The notes below the pieces were generated by a model. The model was not told the origin of the DNA. It saw only the letters and a list, made by a program, of their open reading frames with translations, and searched no databases. From the NCBI GenBank assembly GCA_963580455.1, contig OY756970.1, forward strand, positions 1,426,001 through 1,490,000: 64,000 nucleotides of DNA. The letters run 5' to 3'. The stretch comes from Euonymus europaeus (lineage: Eukaryota; Streptophyta; Magnoliopsida; Celastrales; Celastraceae). How positions within the stretch are numbered: position 1 is the first letter of the stretch; every line of letters begins with the position of its first letter. Position numbers and translations under genes: made by a program. Shown here piece by piece: positions 13,305 to 26,459 of the stretch.

Positions 13305-13690
13305 GTTCTGAAATCAAAATCCGAAAAGCCAGGATTGTAGAGCTCGAAAAGTAGTGTGAAATCAAGCAAAAAAATCGCCGAATTCAGAACTCGGAGTCAA
13401 CGGATATTCATAAAACCGTTTACGTAAAGAAACCATATTTCGCGGCTAACTAGGTGAAACGAGACCTACTAGCCACGAGTTATGAAATCAAAATCCGAAA
13501 CACCAGGATTGTAGAGCTCGAAAAGTAGTAGGAAATCAAGCTAAAATTCACCCAATTCAGAACTCGGAGTCAACGGATATTCATAAAACCGTTTACGTAA
13601 AGAAACCACATTTCGCGGCTAACTAGGTGAAACGAGACCTACTAGCCACGAGTTCCGAAATCAAAATCCGAAACGCCAGGATTGTAGAGC
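13140..13690 (+). repeat. Four-monomer ATTTAGCGG cassette
   Basis: A recurring block: a CGAATCGCCAGGATTTTAG monomer with ATTTAGCGG, then the 174 bp monomer with GCAAAAAAATCG and CATATTTCGCGG, then a GTAGGAAATC monomer. ATTTAGCGG copies lie at 13,263, 15,513, 16,206, 17,937, 18,630, 20,361, 21,054, 22,612, 23,305, 28,669 and 29,362. From 15.5 kb on they come in pairs exactly 693 bp apart (4 x 173 + 1). The cassette also appears at about 806 and 50,642. Confidence 0.8.
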
Positions 13691-13694
13691 TCGA

Positions 13695-15030
13695 AAAGTA
13701 GTGCGAAATCAAGCTAAAAATCACCGAATTCAGAACTCGGAGTCAACGGATATTCATAAAACCATTTACGTAAAGAAACCACATTTCGCGGCTAACTAGG
13801 TGAAACGAGACCTATTAGCCACGATTTCTGAAATCAAAATCCGAAACGTCAGGATTGTAGAGCTCGAAAATTAGTGCGAAATCAAGCTAAAAATCACCGA
13901 ATTCAGAACTCGGAGTCAACGGATATTCATAAAACCGTTTACGTAAAGAAACCACGTTTCGCGGCTAACTAGGTGAAACGAGACCTACTAGCCACGAGTT
14001 CTGAAATCAAAATCCGAAATGCCAGGATTATAGAGCTCGAAATGTAGTGTGAAATAAAGCTAAAAATCACCGAATTCAGAACTCGCAGTCAACTGATATT
14101 CATAAAACCGTTTACGTAAAGAAACCACATTTCAAGGCTAACTAGGTGAAACGAGACCTACTAGCCACGAGTTCTGAAATCAAAATCCGAAATGCCAGGA
14201 TTGTAGAGCTCGAAATGTAGTGTGAAATCAAGCTAAAAATCACCGAATTCAGAACTCGCAGTCAACGGATATTCATAAAACCGTTTACGTAAAGAGACCA
14301 CATTTCGCGGCTAACTTGGTGAAACGAGACCTATTATCCACCAGTTCTGAAATCAAAATCCGAAAATCCAGGATTGTAGAGCTCGAAAAGTAGTGTGAAA
14401 TCAAGCAAAAAATCGCCGAATTCAGAACTCGGAGTCAACGGATATTCATAAAACCGTTTACGTAAAGAAATCACATTTCGCGGCTAACTAGGTGAAACGA
14501 GACCTATTATCCACCAGTTCTGAAATCAAAATCCGAAAATCCAGGATTGTAGAGCTCGAAAAGTAGTGTGAAATCAAGCAAAAAATCGCCGAATTCAGAA
14601 CTCGGAGTCAACTGATATTCATAAAACTGTTTACGGAAAGAATTCACATTTCGCGGCTAACTACATGAAACGAGACCTATTATCCACCAGTTCTGAAATC
14701 AAAATCCAAATCGCCAGGATTGTAGAGCTGAAAAAGTAGTGCGAAATCAAGCAAAAAATCACCGAATTCAGAACTCGTAGTCAACGGATATTCATAAAAC
14801 CGTTTATGTAAATAAACCACATTTCGCGGCTAACTAGGTGAAACGAGACCTACTAGCCACCAGTTCTGAAATCAAAATCCGAAAGGCCAGGATTGTAGAG
14901 CTCGAAAAGTAGTGTGAATTCAAGCTAAAAATCCCCGAATTCAGAACTCCCAGTCAACGGAGATTCATAAAACCGTTTACGTAAATAAACCACATTTCGC
15001 GGCTAAGTAGGTGAAACGAGACCTACTAGC
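13695..15030 (+). repeat. HOR-8, further copy (partial)
   Basis: This repeats the monomer order of 8,158-9,500 at an offset of 5,537 bp (32 monomers plus one A). It includes CTATTAGCCACGATTTCTG at about 13,811, GGATTATAG at 14,026, AACTTGGTG at 14,313 and CCCAGTCAACGGAG at 14,949. It ends where GCCAAGAG is replaced by GCCTCGAG near 15,031. It lacks the CAGAAATCGCAG variant, so it derives from a copy other than 9,542-10,925. Confidence 0.78.
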
Positions 15031-18000
15031 CTCGAGTTCTGAAATCAAAATCCAAGATGCCAAGATTGTAGAGCTCGAAAAGTAGTAGGAAATCAAGCTA
15101 AAATTCACCTAATTCAGAACTCGGAGTCAACGGATATTCATAAAACCGTTTACGTAAAGAAACCACATTTCGCGGCTAACTAGGTGAAACGAGACCTACT
15201 AGCCACGAGTTCTAAAATCAAAATCCGAAACGGTAGGATTGTAGAGCTCGAAAAGTAGTCCGAAATCAAGCTAAAAATCACCGAATTCAGAACTCGGAGT
15301 CAACGGATATTCATAAAACCGTTTACGTAAAGAAACCACATTTCGCGGCTAACTAGGTGAAACGAGACCTACTAGCCACGAGTTCTGAAATCAAAATCCG
15401 AATCGCCAGGATTTTAGAGCTCGAAAAGTAGTGGGAAATCAAGCTAAAATTCACCGAATTCAGAACTCGGAGTCAACTGATATTCATAAAACTGTTTACG
15501 GAAAGAATTCACATTTAGCGGCTAACTAGGTGAAACGAGATCTATTATCCACCAGTTCTGAAATCAAAATCCGAAAAGCCAGGATTGTAGAGCTCGAAAA
15601 GTAGTGTGAAATCAAGCAAAAAAATCGCCGAATTCAGAACTCGGAGTCAACGGATATTCATAAAACCGTTTACGTAAAGAAACCATATTTCGCGGCTAAC
15701 TAGGTGAAACGAGACCTACTAGCCACGAGTTATGAAATCAAAATCCGAAACACCAGGATTGTAGAGCTCGAAAAGTAGTAGGAAATCAAGCTAAAATTCA
15801 CCTAATTCAGAACTCGGAGTCAACGGATATTCATAAAACCGTTTACGTAAAGAAACCACATTTCGCGGCTAACTAGGTGAAACGAGACCTACTAGCCACG
15901 AGTTCCGAAATCAAAATCCGAAACGCCAGGATTGTAGAGCTCGAAAAGTAGTGCGAAATCAAGCTAAAAATCACCGAATTCAGAACTCGTAGTCAACGGA
16001 TATTCATAAAACCGTTTACGTAAAGAAACCACATTTCGCGGCTAACTAGGTGAAACGAGACCTACTAGCCACGAGTTCTGAAATCAAAATCCGAATCGCC
16101 AGGATTTTAGAGCTCGAAAAGTAGTGGGAAATCAAGCTAAAATTCACCGAATTCAGAACTCGGAGTCAACTGATATTCATAAAACAGTTTACGGAAAGAA
16201 TTCACATTTAGCGGCTAACTAGGTGAAACGAGATCTATTATCCACCAGTTCTGAAATCAAAATCCGAAAAGCCAGGATTGTAGAGCTCGAAAAGTAGTGT
16301 GAAATCAAGCAAAAAAATCGCCGAATTCAGAACTCGGAGTCAACGGATATTCATAAAACCGTCTACGTAAAGAAACCACATTTCGCGGCTAACTAGGTGA
16401 AACGAGACCTACTAGCCACGAGTTCTGAAATCAAAATCCGAAACGCCAGGATTGTGGAGCAGAAAAAGTAGTGCGAAATCAAGCTAAAAATCACCGAATT
16501 CAGAACTCGGAGTCAACAGATATTCATAAAACCGTCTACGTAAAGAAACCACATTTCGCGGCTAACTAGGTGAAACGAGACCTACTAGCCATGAGTTCTG
16601 AAATCAAAATCCGAAACGCCAGGATTGTAGAGCTTAAAAAGTAGTGCGAAATCAAGCTAAAAATCACCGAATTCAGAACTCGGAGTCAACGGATATTCAT
16701 AAAACCGTTTACGTAAAGAAACCACATTTTGCGGCTAAGTAGGTGAAACGAGACCTACTAGCCAAGAGTTCTGAAATCAAAATCCAAATAGCCAGGATTG
16801 TAGAGCTGAAAAAGTAGTGCGAAATCAAGCAAAAAATCACCGAATTCAGAACTCGTAGTCAGCGGATATTCATAAAACCGTTTACGTAAATAAACCACAT
16901 TTCGCGGCTAACTAGGTGAAACGAGACCTACTAGCCACCAGTTCTGAAATCAAAATCCGAAAGGCCAGGATTGTAGAGCTCGAAAAGTAGTGTGAATTCA
17001 AGCTAAAAATCCCCGAATTCAGAACTCCTAGTCAACGGATATTCATAAAACCGTTTACTTAAATAAACCACATTTCGCGGCTAAGTAGGTGAAACGAGAC
17101 CTACTAGCCAAGAGTTCTGAAATCAAAATCCGAAATGCCAGGATTGTAGAGCTGAAAAAGTAGTGCGAAATCAAGCTAAAAATCACCGAATTCAGAACTC
17201 GGAGTCAACGGATATTCATAAAACCGTTTACGTAAAGAAACCACATTTCGCGGCTAACTCGGTGAAACGAGACCCACTAGCCTCGAGTTCTGAAATCAAA
17301 ATCCAAGATGCCAAGATTGTAGAGCTCGAAAAGTAGTGTGAAATCAAGCAAAAAATCACCGAATTCAGAACTCGTAGTCAACGGATATTCATAAAACCGT
17401 TTACGTAAAGAAACCACATTTCGCGGCTAACTAGGTGAAACGAGACCTACTAGACACGAGTTCTAAAATCAAAATACGAAATGCCAGGATTGTAGAGCTC
17501 GAAAAGTAGTGCGAAATCAAGCTAAAAATCACCGAATTCAGAACTCGGAGTCAACGGATATTCATAAAACCGTTTACGTAAAGAAACCACATTTCGCGGC
17601 TAACTCGGTGAAACGAGACCCACTAGCCTCGAGTTCTGAAATCAAAATCCAAGATGCCAAGATTGTAGAGCTCGAAAAGTAGTGTGAAATCAAGCAAAAA
17701 ATCACCGAATTCAGAACTCGTAGTCAACGGATATTCATAAAACCGTTTACGTAAAGAAACCACATTTTACGGCTAACTAGGTGAAACGAGACCTACTAGC
17801 CACGAGTTCTGAAATCAAAATCCGAATCGCCAGGATTTTAGAGCTCGAAAAGTAGTGGGAAATCAAGCTAAAATTCACCGAATTCAGAACTCGGAGTCAA
17901 CTGATATTCATAAAACTGTTTACGGAAAGAATTCACATTTAGCGGCTAACTAGGTGAAACGAGATCTATTATCCACCAGTTCTGAAATCAAAATCCGAAA

Positions 18001-19040
18001 ATCCAGGATTGTAGAGCTCGAAAAGTAGTGTGAAATCAAGCAAAAAAATCGCCGAATTCAGAACTCGGAGTCAACGGATATTCATAAAACCGTTTACGTA
18101 AAGAAACCATATTTCGCGGCTAACTAGGTGAAATGAGACCTACTAGCCACGAGTTATGAAATCAAAATCCGAAACACCAGGATTGTAGAGCTCGAAAAGT
18201 AGTAGGAAATCAAGCTAAAATTCACCTAATTCAGAACTCGGAGTCAACGGATATTCATAAAACCATTTACGTAAAGAAACCACATTTCGCGGCTAACTAG
18301 GTGAAACGAGACCTACTAGCCACGAGTTCTGAAATCAAAATCCGAAACGCCAGGATTGTAGAGCTCGAAAAGTAGTGCGAAATCAAGCTAAAAATCACCG
18401 AATTCAGAACTCGTAGTCAACGGATATTCATAAAACCGTTTACGTAAAGAAACCACATTTCGCGGCTAACTAGGTGAAACGAGACCTACTAGCCACGAGT
18501 TCTAAAATCAAAATCCGAATCGCCAGGATTTTAGAGCTCGAAAAGTAGTGGGAAATCAAGCTAAAATTCACCGAATTCAGAACTCGGAGTCAACTGATAT
18601 TCATAAAACTGTTTACGGAAAGAATTCACATTTAGCGGCTAACTAGGTGAAACGAGATCTATTATCCACCAGTTCTGAAATAAAAATCCGAAAAGCCAGG
18701 ATTGTAGAGCTCGAAAAGTAGTGTGAAATCAAGCAAAAAAATCGCCGAATTCAGAACTCGGAGTCAACGGATATTCATAAAACCGTTTACGTAAAGAAAC
18801 CATATTTCGCGGCTAACTAGGTGAAACGAGACCTACTAGCCACGAGTTCTGAAATCAAAATCCGAAACGCCAGGATTGTAGAGCTGAAAAAGTAGTGCGA
18901 AATCAAGCTAAAAATCACCGAATTCAGAACTCGGAATCAACGGATATTCATAAAACAGTCTACGTAAAGAAACCACATTTCGCGGCTAACTAGGTGAAAC
19001 GAGACCTACTAGCCACGAGTTCTGAAATCAAAATCCGAAA
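14193..19040 (+). repeat. HOR-28, copy 1 (4,848 bp)
   Basis: A 28-monomer unit plus four extra A residues, repeated directly to the right. Offsets of exactly 4,848 link TGCCAGGATTGTAG at 14,193 and 19,041, ACTCCCAG at 14,946 and 19,794, ATTTAGCGG at 15,513 and 20,361, and CCCACTAGCC at 17,273 and 22,121. It begins with the tail of an HOR-8 unit (AACTTGGTG onward) and contains two pairs of the four-monomer cassette. After 17,619 the offset drops to 4,675. Confidence 0.88.
17600..17772 (+). repeat. Extra chimeric monomer in HOR-28 copy 1
   Basis: In copy 1 the CTCGGTGAAACGAGACCCACTAG monomer occurs twice (17,273 and 17,619, two monomers apart), with the TAGACACGAG monomer between. In copy 2 it occurs once (22,121). 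The net difference is one monomer. The second occurrence joins to the CTCGTAG and TTTACGGCTAAC context, so it looks like the product of an unequal exchange two monomers out of step followed by loss of one, or a single shifted exchange. Confidence 0.7.
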
Positions 19041-22000
19041 TGCCAGGATTGTAGAGCTCGAAATGTAGTGTGAAATCAAGCTAAAAATCACCGAATTCAG
19101 AACTCGCAGTCAACGGATATTCATAAAACCGTTTACGTAAAGAGACCACATTTCGCGGCTAACTTGGTGAAACGAGACCTATTATCCACCAGTTCTGAAA
19201 TCAAAATCCGAAAATCCAGGATTGTAGAGCTCGAAAAGTAGTGTGAAATCAAGCAAAAAATCGCCGAATTCAGAACTCGGAGTCAACGGATATTCATAAA
19301 ACCGTTTACGTAAAGAAACCACATTTCGCGGCTAACTAGGTGAAACGAGACCTATTATCCACCAGTTCTGAAATCAAAATCCGAAAATCCAGGATTGTAG
19401 AGCTCGAAAAGTAGTGTGAAATCAAGCAAAAAATCGACGAATTCAGAACTCGGAGTCAACTGATATTCATAAAACTGTTTACGGAAAGAATTCACATTTC
19501 GCGGCTAACTACATGAAACGAGACCTATTATCCACCAGTTCTGAAATCAAAATCCAAATCGCCAGGATTGTAGAGCTGAAAAAGTAGTGCGAAATCAAGC
19601 AAAAAATCACCGAATTCAGAACTCGTAGTCAACGGATATTCATAAAACCGTTTATGTAAATAAACCACATTTCGCGGCTAACTAGGTGAAACGAGACCTA
19701 CTAGCCACCAGTTCTGAAATCAAAATCCGAAAGGCCAGGATTGTAGAGCTCGAAAAGTAGTGTGAATTCAAGCTAAAAATCCCCGAATTCAGAACTCCCA
19801 GTCAACGGAGATTCATAAAACCGTTTACGTAAATAAACCACATTTCGCGGCTAAGTAGGTGAAACGAGACCTACTAGCCTCGAGTTCTGAAATCAAAATC
19901 CAAGATGCCAAGATTGTAGAGCTCGAAAAGTAGTAGGAAATCAAGCTAAAATTCACCTAATTCAGAACTCGGAGTCAACGGATATTCATAAAACCGTTTA
20001 CGTAAAGAAACCACATTTCGCGGCTAACTAGGTGAAACGAGACCTACTAGCCACGAGTTCTAAAATCAAAATCCGAAACGGTAGGATTGTAGAGCTCGAA
20101 AAGTAGTGCGAAATCAAGCTAAAAATCACCGAATTCAGAACTCGGAGTCAACGGATATTCATAAAACCGTTTACGTAAAGAAACCACATTTCGCGGCTAA
20201 CTAGGTGAAACGAGACCTACTAGCCACGAGTTCTGAAATCAAAATCCGAATCGCCAGGATTTTAGAGCTCGAAAAGTAGTGGGAAATCAAGCTAAAATTC
20301 ACCGAATTCAGAACTCGGAGTCAACTGATATTCATAAAACTGTTTACGGAAAGAATTCACATTTAGCGGCTAACTAGGTGAAACGAGATCTATTATCCAC
20401 CAGTTCTGAAATCAAAATCCGAAAAGCCAGGATTGTAGAGCTCGAAAAGTAGTGTGAAATCAAGCAAAAAAATCGCCGAATTCAGAACTCGGAGTCAACG
20501 GATATTCATAAAACCGTTTACGTAAAGAAACCATATTTCGCGGCTAACTAGGTGAAACGAGACCTACTAGCCACGAGTTATGAAATCAAAATCCGAAACA
20601 CCAGGATTGTAGAGCTCGAAAAGTAGTAGGAAATCAAGCTAAAATTCACCTAATTCAGAACTCGGAGTCAACGGATATTCATAAAACCGTTTACGTAAAG
20701 AAACCACATTTCGCGGCTAACTAGGTGAAACGAGACCTACTAGCCACGAGTTCCGAAATCAAAATCCGAAACGCCAGGATTGTAGAGCTCGAAAAGTAGT
20801 GCGAAATCAAGCTAAAAATCACCGAATTCAGAACTCGTAGTCAACGGATATTCATAAAACCGTTTACGTAAAGAAACCACATTTCGCGGCTAACTAGGTG
20901 AGACGAGACCTACTAGCCACGAGTTCTGAAATCAAAATCCGAATTGCCAGGATTTTAGAGCTCGAAAAGTAGTGGGAAATCAAGCTAAAATTCACCGAAT
21001 TCAGAACTCGGAGTCAACTGATATTCATAAAACTGTTTACGGAAAGAATTCACATTTAGCGGCTAACTAGGTGAAACGAGATCTATTATCCACCAGTTCT
21101 GAAATCAAAATCCGAAAAGCCAGGATTGTAGAGCTCGAAAAGTAGTGTGAAATCAAGCAAAAAAATCGCCGAATTCAGAACTCGGAGTCAACGGATATTC
21201 ATAAAACCGTCTACGTAAAGAAACCACATTTCGCGGCTAACTAGGTGAAACGAGACCTACTAGCCACGAGTTCTGAAATCAAAATCCGAAACGCCAGGAT
21301 TGTAGAGCAGAAAAAGTAGTGCGAAATCAAGCTAAAAATCACCGAATTCAGAACTCGGAGTCAACAGATATTCATAAAACCGTCTACGTAAAGAAACCAC
21401 ATTTCGCGGCTAACTAGGTGAAACGAGACCTACTAGCCATGAGTTCTGAAATCAAAATCCGAAACGCCAGGATTGTAGAGCTTAAAAAGTAGTGCGAAAT
21501 CAAGCTAAAAATCACCGAATTCAGAACTCGGAGTCAACGGATATTCATAAAACCGTTTACGTAAAGAAACCACATTTTGCGGCTAAGTAGGTGAAACGAG
21601 ACCTACTAGCCAAGAGTTCTGAAATCAAAATCCAAATAGCCAGGATTGTAGAGCTGAAAAAGTAGTGCGAAATCAAGCAAAAAATCACCGAATTCAGAAC
21701 TCGTAGTCAGCGGATATTCATAAAACCGTTTACGTAAATAAACCACATTTCGCGGCTAACTAGGTGAAACGAGACCTACTAGCCACCAGTTCTGAAATCA
21801 AAATCCGAAAGGCCAGGATTGTAGAGCTCGAAAAGTAGTGTGAATTCAAGCTAAAAATCCCCGAATTCAGAACTCCTAGTCAACGGATATTCATAAAACC
21901 GTTTACTTAAATAAACCACATTTCGCGGCTAAGTAGGTGAAACGAGACCTACTAGCCAAGAGTTCTGAAATCAAAATCCGAAACGCCAGGATTGTAGAGC

Positions 22001-23715
22001 TGAAAAAGTAGTGCGAAATCAAGCTAAAAATCACCGAATTCAGAACTCGGAGTCAACGGATATTCATAAAACCGTTTACGTAAAGAAACCACATTTCGCG
22101 GCTAACTCGGTGAAACGAGACCCACTAGCCTCGAGTTCTGAAATCAAAATCCAAGATGCCAAGATTGTAGAGCTCGAAAAGTAGTGTGAAATCAAGCAAA
22201 AAATCACCGAATTCAGAACTCGTAGTCAACGGATATTCATAAAACCGTTTACGTAAAGAAACCACATTTCGCGGCTAACTAGGTGAAACGAGACCTACTA
22301 GACACGAGTTCTAAAATCAAAATACGAAATGCCAGGATTGTAGAGCTCGAAAAGTAGTGCGAAATCAAGCTAAAAATCACCGAATTCAGAACTCGGAGTC
22401 AACGGATATTCATAAAACCGTTTACGTAAAGAAACCACATTTTACGGCCAACTAGGTGAAACGAGACCTACTAGCCACGAGTTCTGAAATCAAAATCCGA
22501 ATCGCCAGGATTTTAGAGCTCGAAAAGTAGTGGGAAATCAAGCTAAAATTCACCGAATTCAGAACTCGGAGTCAACTGATATTCATAAAACTGTTTACGG
22601 AAAGAATTCACATTTAGCGGCTAACTAGGTGAAACGAGATCTATTATCCACCAGTTCTGAAATCAAAATCCGAAAATCCAGGATTGTAGAGCTCGAAAAG
22701 TAGTGTGAAATCAAGCAAAAAAATCGCCGAATTCAGAACTCGGAGTCAACGGATATTCATAAAACCGTTTACGTAAAGAAACCATATTTCGCGGCTAACT
22801 AGGTGAAATGAGACCTACTAGCCACGAGTTATGAAATCAAAATCCGAAACAACAGGATTGTAGAGCTCGAAAAGTAGTAGGAAATCAAGCTAAAATTCAC
22901 CTAATTCAGAACTCGGAGTCAACGGATATTCATAAAACCATTTACGTAAAGAAACCACATTTCGCGGCTAACTAGGTGAAACGAGACCTACTAGCCACGA
23001 GTTCTGAAATCAAAATCCGAAACGCCAGGATTGTAGAGCTCGAAAAGTAGTGCGAAATCAAGCTAAAAATCACCGAATTCAGAACTCGTAGTCAACGGAT
23101 ATTCATAAAACCGTTTACGTAAAGAAACCACATTTCGCGGCTAACTAGGTGAAACGAGACCTACTAGCCACGAGTTCTAAAATCAAAATCCGAATCGCCA
23201 GGATTTTAGAGCTCGAAAAGTAGTGGGAAATCAAGCTAAAATTCACCGAATTCAGAACTCGGAGTCAACTGATATTCATAAAACTGTTTACGGAAAGAAT
23301 TCACATTTAGCGGCTAACTAGGTGAAACGAGATCTATTATCCACCAGTTCTGAAATAAAAATCCGAAAAGCCAGGATTGTAGAGCTCGAAAAGTAGTGTG
23401 AAATCAAGCAAAAAAATCGCCGAATTCAGAACTCGGAGTCAACGGATATTCATAAAACCGTTTACGTAAAGAAACCATATTTCGCGGCTAACTAGGTGAA
23501 ACGAGACCTACTAGCCACGAGTTCTGAAATCAAAATCCGAAACGCCAGGATTGTAGAGCTGAAAAAGTAGTGCGAAATCAAGCTAAAAATCACCGAATTC
23601 AGAACTCGGAATCAACGGATATTCATAAAACAGTCTACGTAAAGAAACCACATTTCGCGGCTAACTAGGTGAAACGAGACCTACTAGCCACGAGTTCTGA
23701 AATCAAAATCCGAAA
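19041..23715 (+). repeat. HOR-28, copy 2 (4,675 bp, one monomer shorter)
   Basis: Direct copy of 14,193-19,040 with 27 instead of 28 monomers. GGAATCAACGG at 18,933 and 23,608 and the TTTACGGC block at 17,766 and 22,441 are both 4,675 apart, whereas earlier markers are 4,848 apart. The step of 173 bp falls between 17,273 and 17,766 of copy 1. Its last 1.6 kb were later included in the 6 kb duplication. Confidence 0.87.
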
Positions 23716-26330
23716 CGCCAGGATTGTAGAGCTCAAAAAGTAGTGCGAAATCAAGCTAAAAATCACCGAATTCAGAACTCGGAGTCAACGGATATTCATA
23801 AAACCGTTTACGTAAAGAAACCACATTTCGCGCCTAAGTAGGTAAAACGAGACCTACTAGCCAAGAGTTCTGAAATCAAAATCCGAAACGCCAGGATTGT
23901 AGAGCTGAAAAATTAGTGCGAAATCAATCTAAAAATCACCGAATTCAGAACTCGGAGTCAATGGATATTCATAAAACCGTTTACGTAAAGAAACCACATT
24001 TCGCAGCTAACTCGGTGAAACGAGACCTACTAGCCACGAGTTCTGAAATCAAAATCCAAGATGCCAAGATTGTAGAGCTCAAAAAGTAGTGTGAAATCAA
24101 GCAAAAAATCACCGAATTCAGAACTCGCAGTCAACGGATATTCATAAAACCGTTTACGTAAATAAACCACATTTCGCGGCTAACTAGGTGAAACGAGACC
24201 TACTAGCCACCAGTTCTGAAATCAAAATCCGAAAGTCCAGGATTGTAGAGCTCGAAAAGTAGTGTGAAATCAAGCTAAAAATCCCCGAATTCAGAACTCC
24301 CAGTCAACGGATATTCATAAAACCGTTTACGTAAATAAACCACATTTCGCGGCTAACTACGTGAAACGAGACCTATTATCCACAAGTTCTGAAATCAAAA
24401 TCCGAAATTCCAGGATTGTAGAGCTCGAAAAGTAGTGTGAAATAAAGCAAAAAATCGCCGAATTCAGAACTCGGAGTCAACTGATATTCATAAAACTGTT
24501 TACGGAAAGAAACCACATTTCGCGGCTAACTAGGTGAAACGAGATCTATTATCCACCAGTTCTGAAATCAAAATCCGAAAAGCCAGGATTGTAGAGCTCG
24601 AAAAGTAGTGTGAAATCAAGCTAAAAATCACCGAATACAGAACTCGCAGTCAAATGATATTCATAAAACTGTTTACGCAAAGAAACCACATTTCGCGTCT
24701 AACTAGGTGAAACGAGACCTATTATCCACCAGTTCTGAAATCAAAATCCGAAAATCCAGGATTGTAGAGCTCGAAAAGTAGTGTGAAATCAAGCAAAAAA
24801 TCGCCGAATTCAGAACTCGGAGTCAACGGATATTCATAAAACCGTTTACGTAAAGAAACCACATTTCGCGGCTAACTAGGTGAAACGAGACCTACTAGCC
24901 AAAAGTTCTAAAATCAAAATCCGAAATGCTAGGATTGTAGAGCTCGAAATGTAGTGTGAAATCAAGCTAAAAATCACCGAATTCAGAACTCGCTGTCAAC
25001 GGATATTCATAAAACCGTTTACGTAAAGAAACCACGTTTCGCGGCTAACTAGGTGAAACGAGACCTACTAGCCACGAGTTATGAAATCAAAATCCGAAAT
25101 GCCAGGATTATAGAGCTCGAAATGTAGTTTGAAATAAAGCTAAAAATCACCGAATTCAGAACTCGCAGTCAACTGATATTCATAAAACCGTTTACGTAAA
25201 GAAACCACATTTCAAGGCTAACTAGGTGAAACGAGACCTACTAGCCACGAGTTCTGAAATCAAAATCCGAAACGACAGGATTGTAGAGCTCGAAATGTAG
25301 TGTGAAATCAAGCTAAAAATCACCGAATTCAGAACTCGCAGTCAACGGATATTCATAAAACCGTTTACGTAAAGAAACCACATTTCGCGGCTAACTAGGT
25401 GAAACGAGACCTATTATCCACCAGTTCTGAAATCAAAATCCGAAAATCCAGGATTGTAGAGCTCGAAAAGTAGTGTGAAATCAAGCAAAAAATCGCCGAA
25501 TTCAGAACTCGGAGTCAACGGATATTCATAAAACCGTTTACGTAAATAAACCACATTTCGCGGCTAACTAGGTGAAACGAGACCTATTATCCACTAGTTC
25601 TGAAATCAAAATCCGAAAATCCAGGATTGTAGAGCTCGAAAAGTAGTGTGAAATCAAGCAAAAAATCGCCGAATTCAGAACTTGGAGTCAACTGATATTC
25701 ATAAAACTGTTTACGGAAAGAATTCACATTTCGCGGCTAACTACGTGAAACGAGACCTATTATCCACCAGTTCTGAAATCAAAATCCGAAAAGCCAGGAT
25801 TGTAGAGCTCGAAAAGTAGTGTGAAATCAAGCAAAAAATCGCCGAATTAAGAACTCGAAGTCAACTGATATTCATAAAACTGTTTACGGAAAGAAACCAC
25901 ATTTCACGTCTAACTAGGTGAAACGAGACCTATTATCCACCAGTTCTGAAATCAAAATCCGAAAAACCAGGATTGTAGAGCTCGAAAAGTAGTGTGAAAT
26001 CTAGCTAAAAATCGCCGAATACAGAACTCGCGGTCAACTGATATTCATAAAACTGTTTACGCAAAGAAACCACATTTCGCGGCTAACTACGTGAAACGAG
26101 ACCTACTAGCCACGAGTTCTGAAATCAAAAACCAATACACCAGGATTGTAGAGCTCGAAAAGTAGTGTGAAATCAAGCAAAAAATCGCCGAATTCAGAAC
26201 TCGGAGTCAACGGATATTCATAAAACCGTTTACGTAAAGAAACCACATTTCGCGGCTAACTAGGTGAAACGAGACCTACTAGCCAAAAGTTCTAAAATCA
26301 AAATCCGAAAAGCCAGGATTGTAGAGCTCG
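22680..26330 (+). repeat. Segment paralogous to 0.35-4.5 kb
   Basis: Partner of the segment at the start of the window and itself duplicated again at about 28,737-32,390 by the 35-monomer event. It lacks the four extra monomers near 2,750-3,440 but has one extra monomer near 23,000. Three copies of the CACAAGTTCTG monomer (1,884, 24,391 and 30,439) mark the three versions. Confidence 0.74.
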
Positions 26331-26459
26331 AAATGTAGTGTGAAATCAAGCTAAAAATCACCGAATTCAGAACTCGCAGTCAACGGATATTCATAAAACC
26401 GTTTACGTAAAGAAACCACGTTTCGCGGCTAACTAGGTGAAACAAGACCTACTAGCCAC

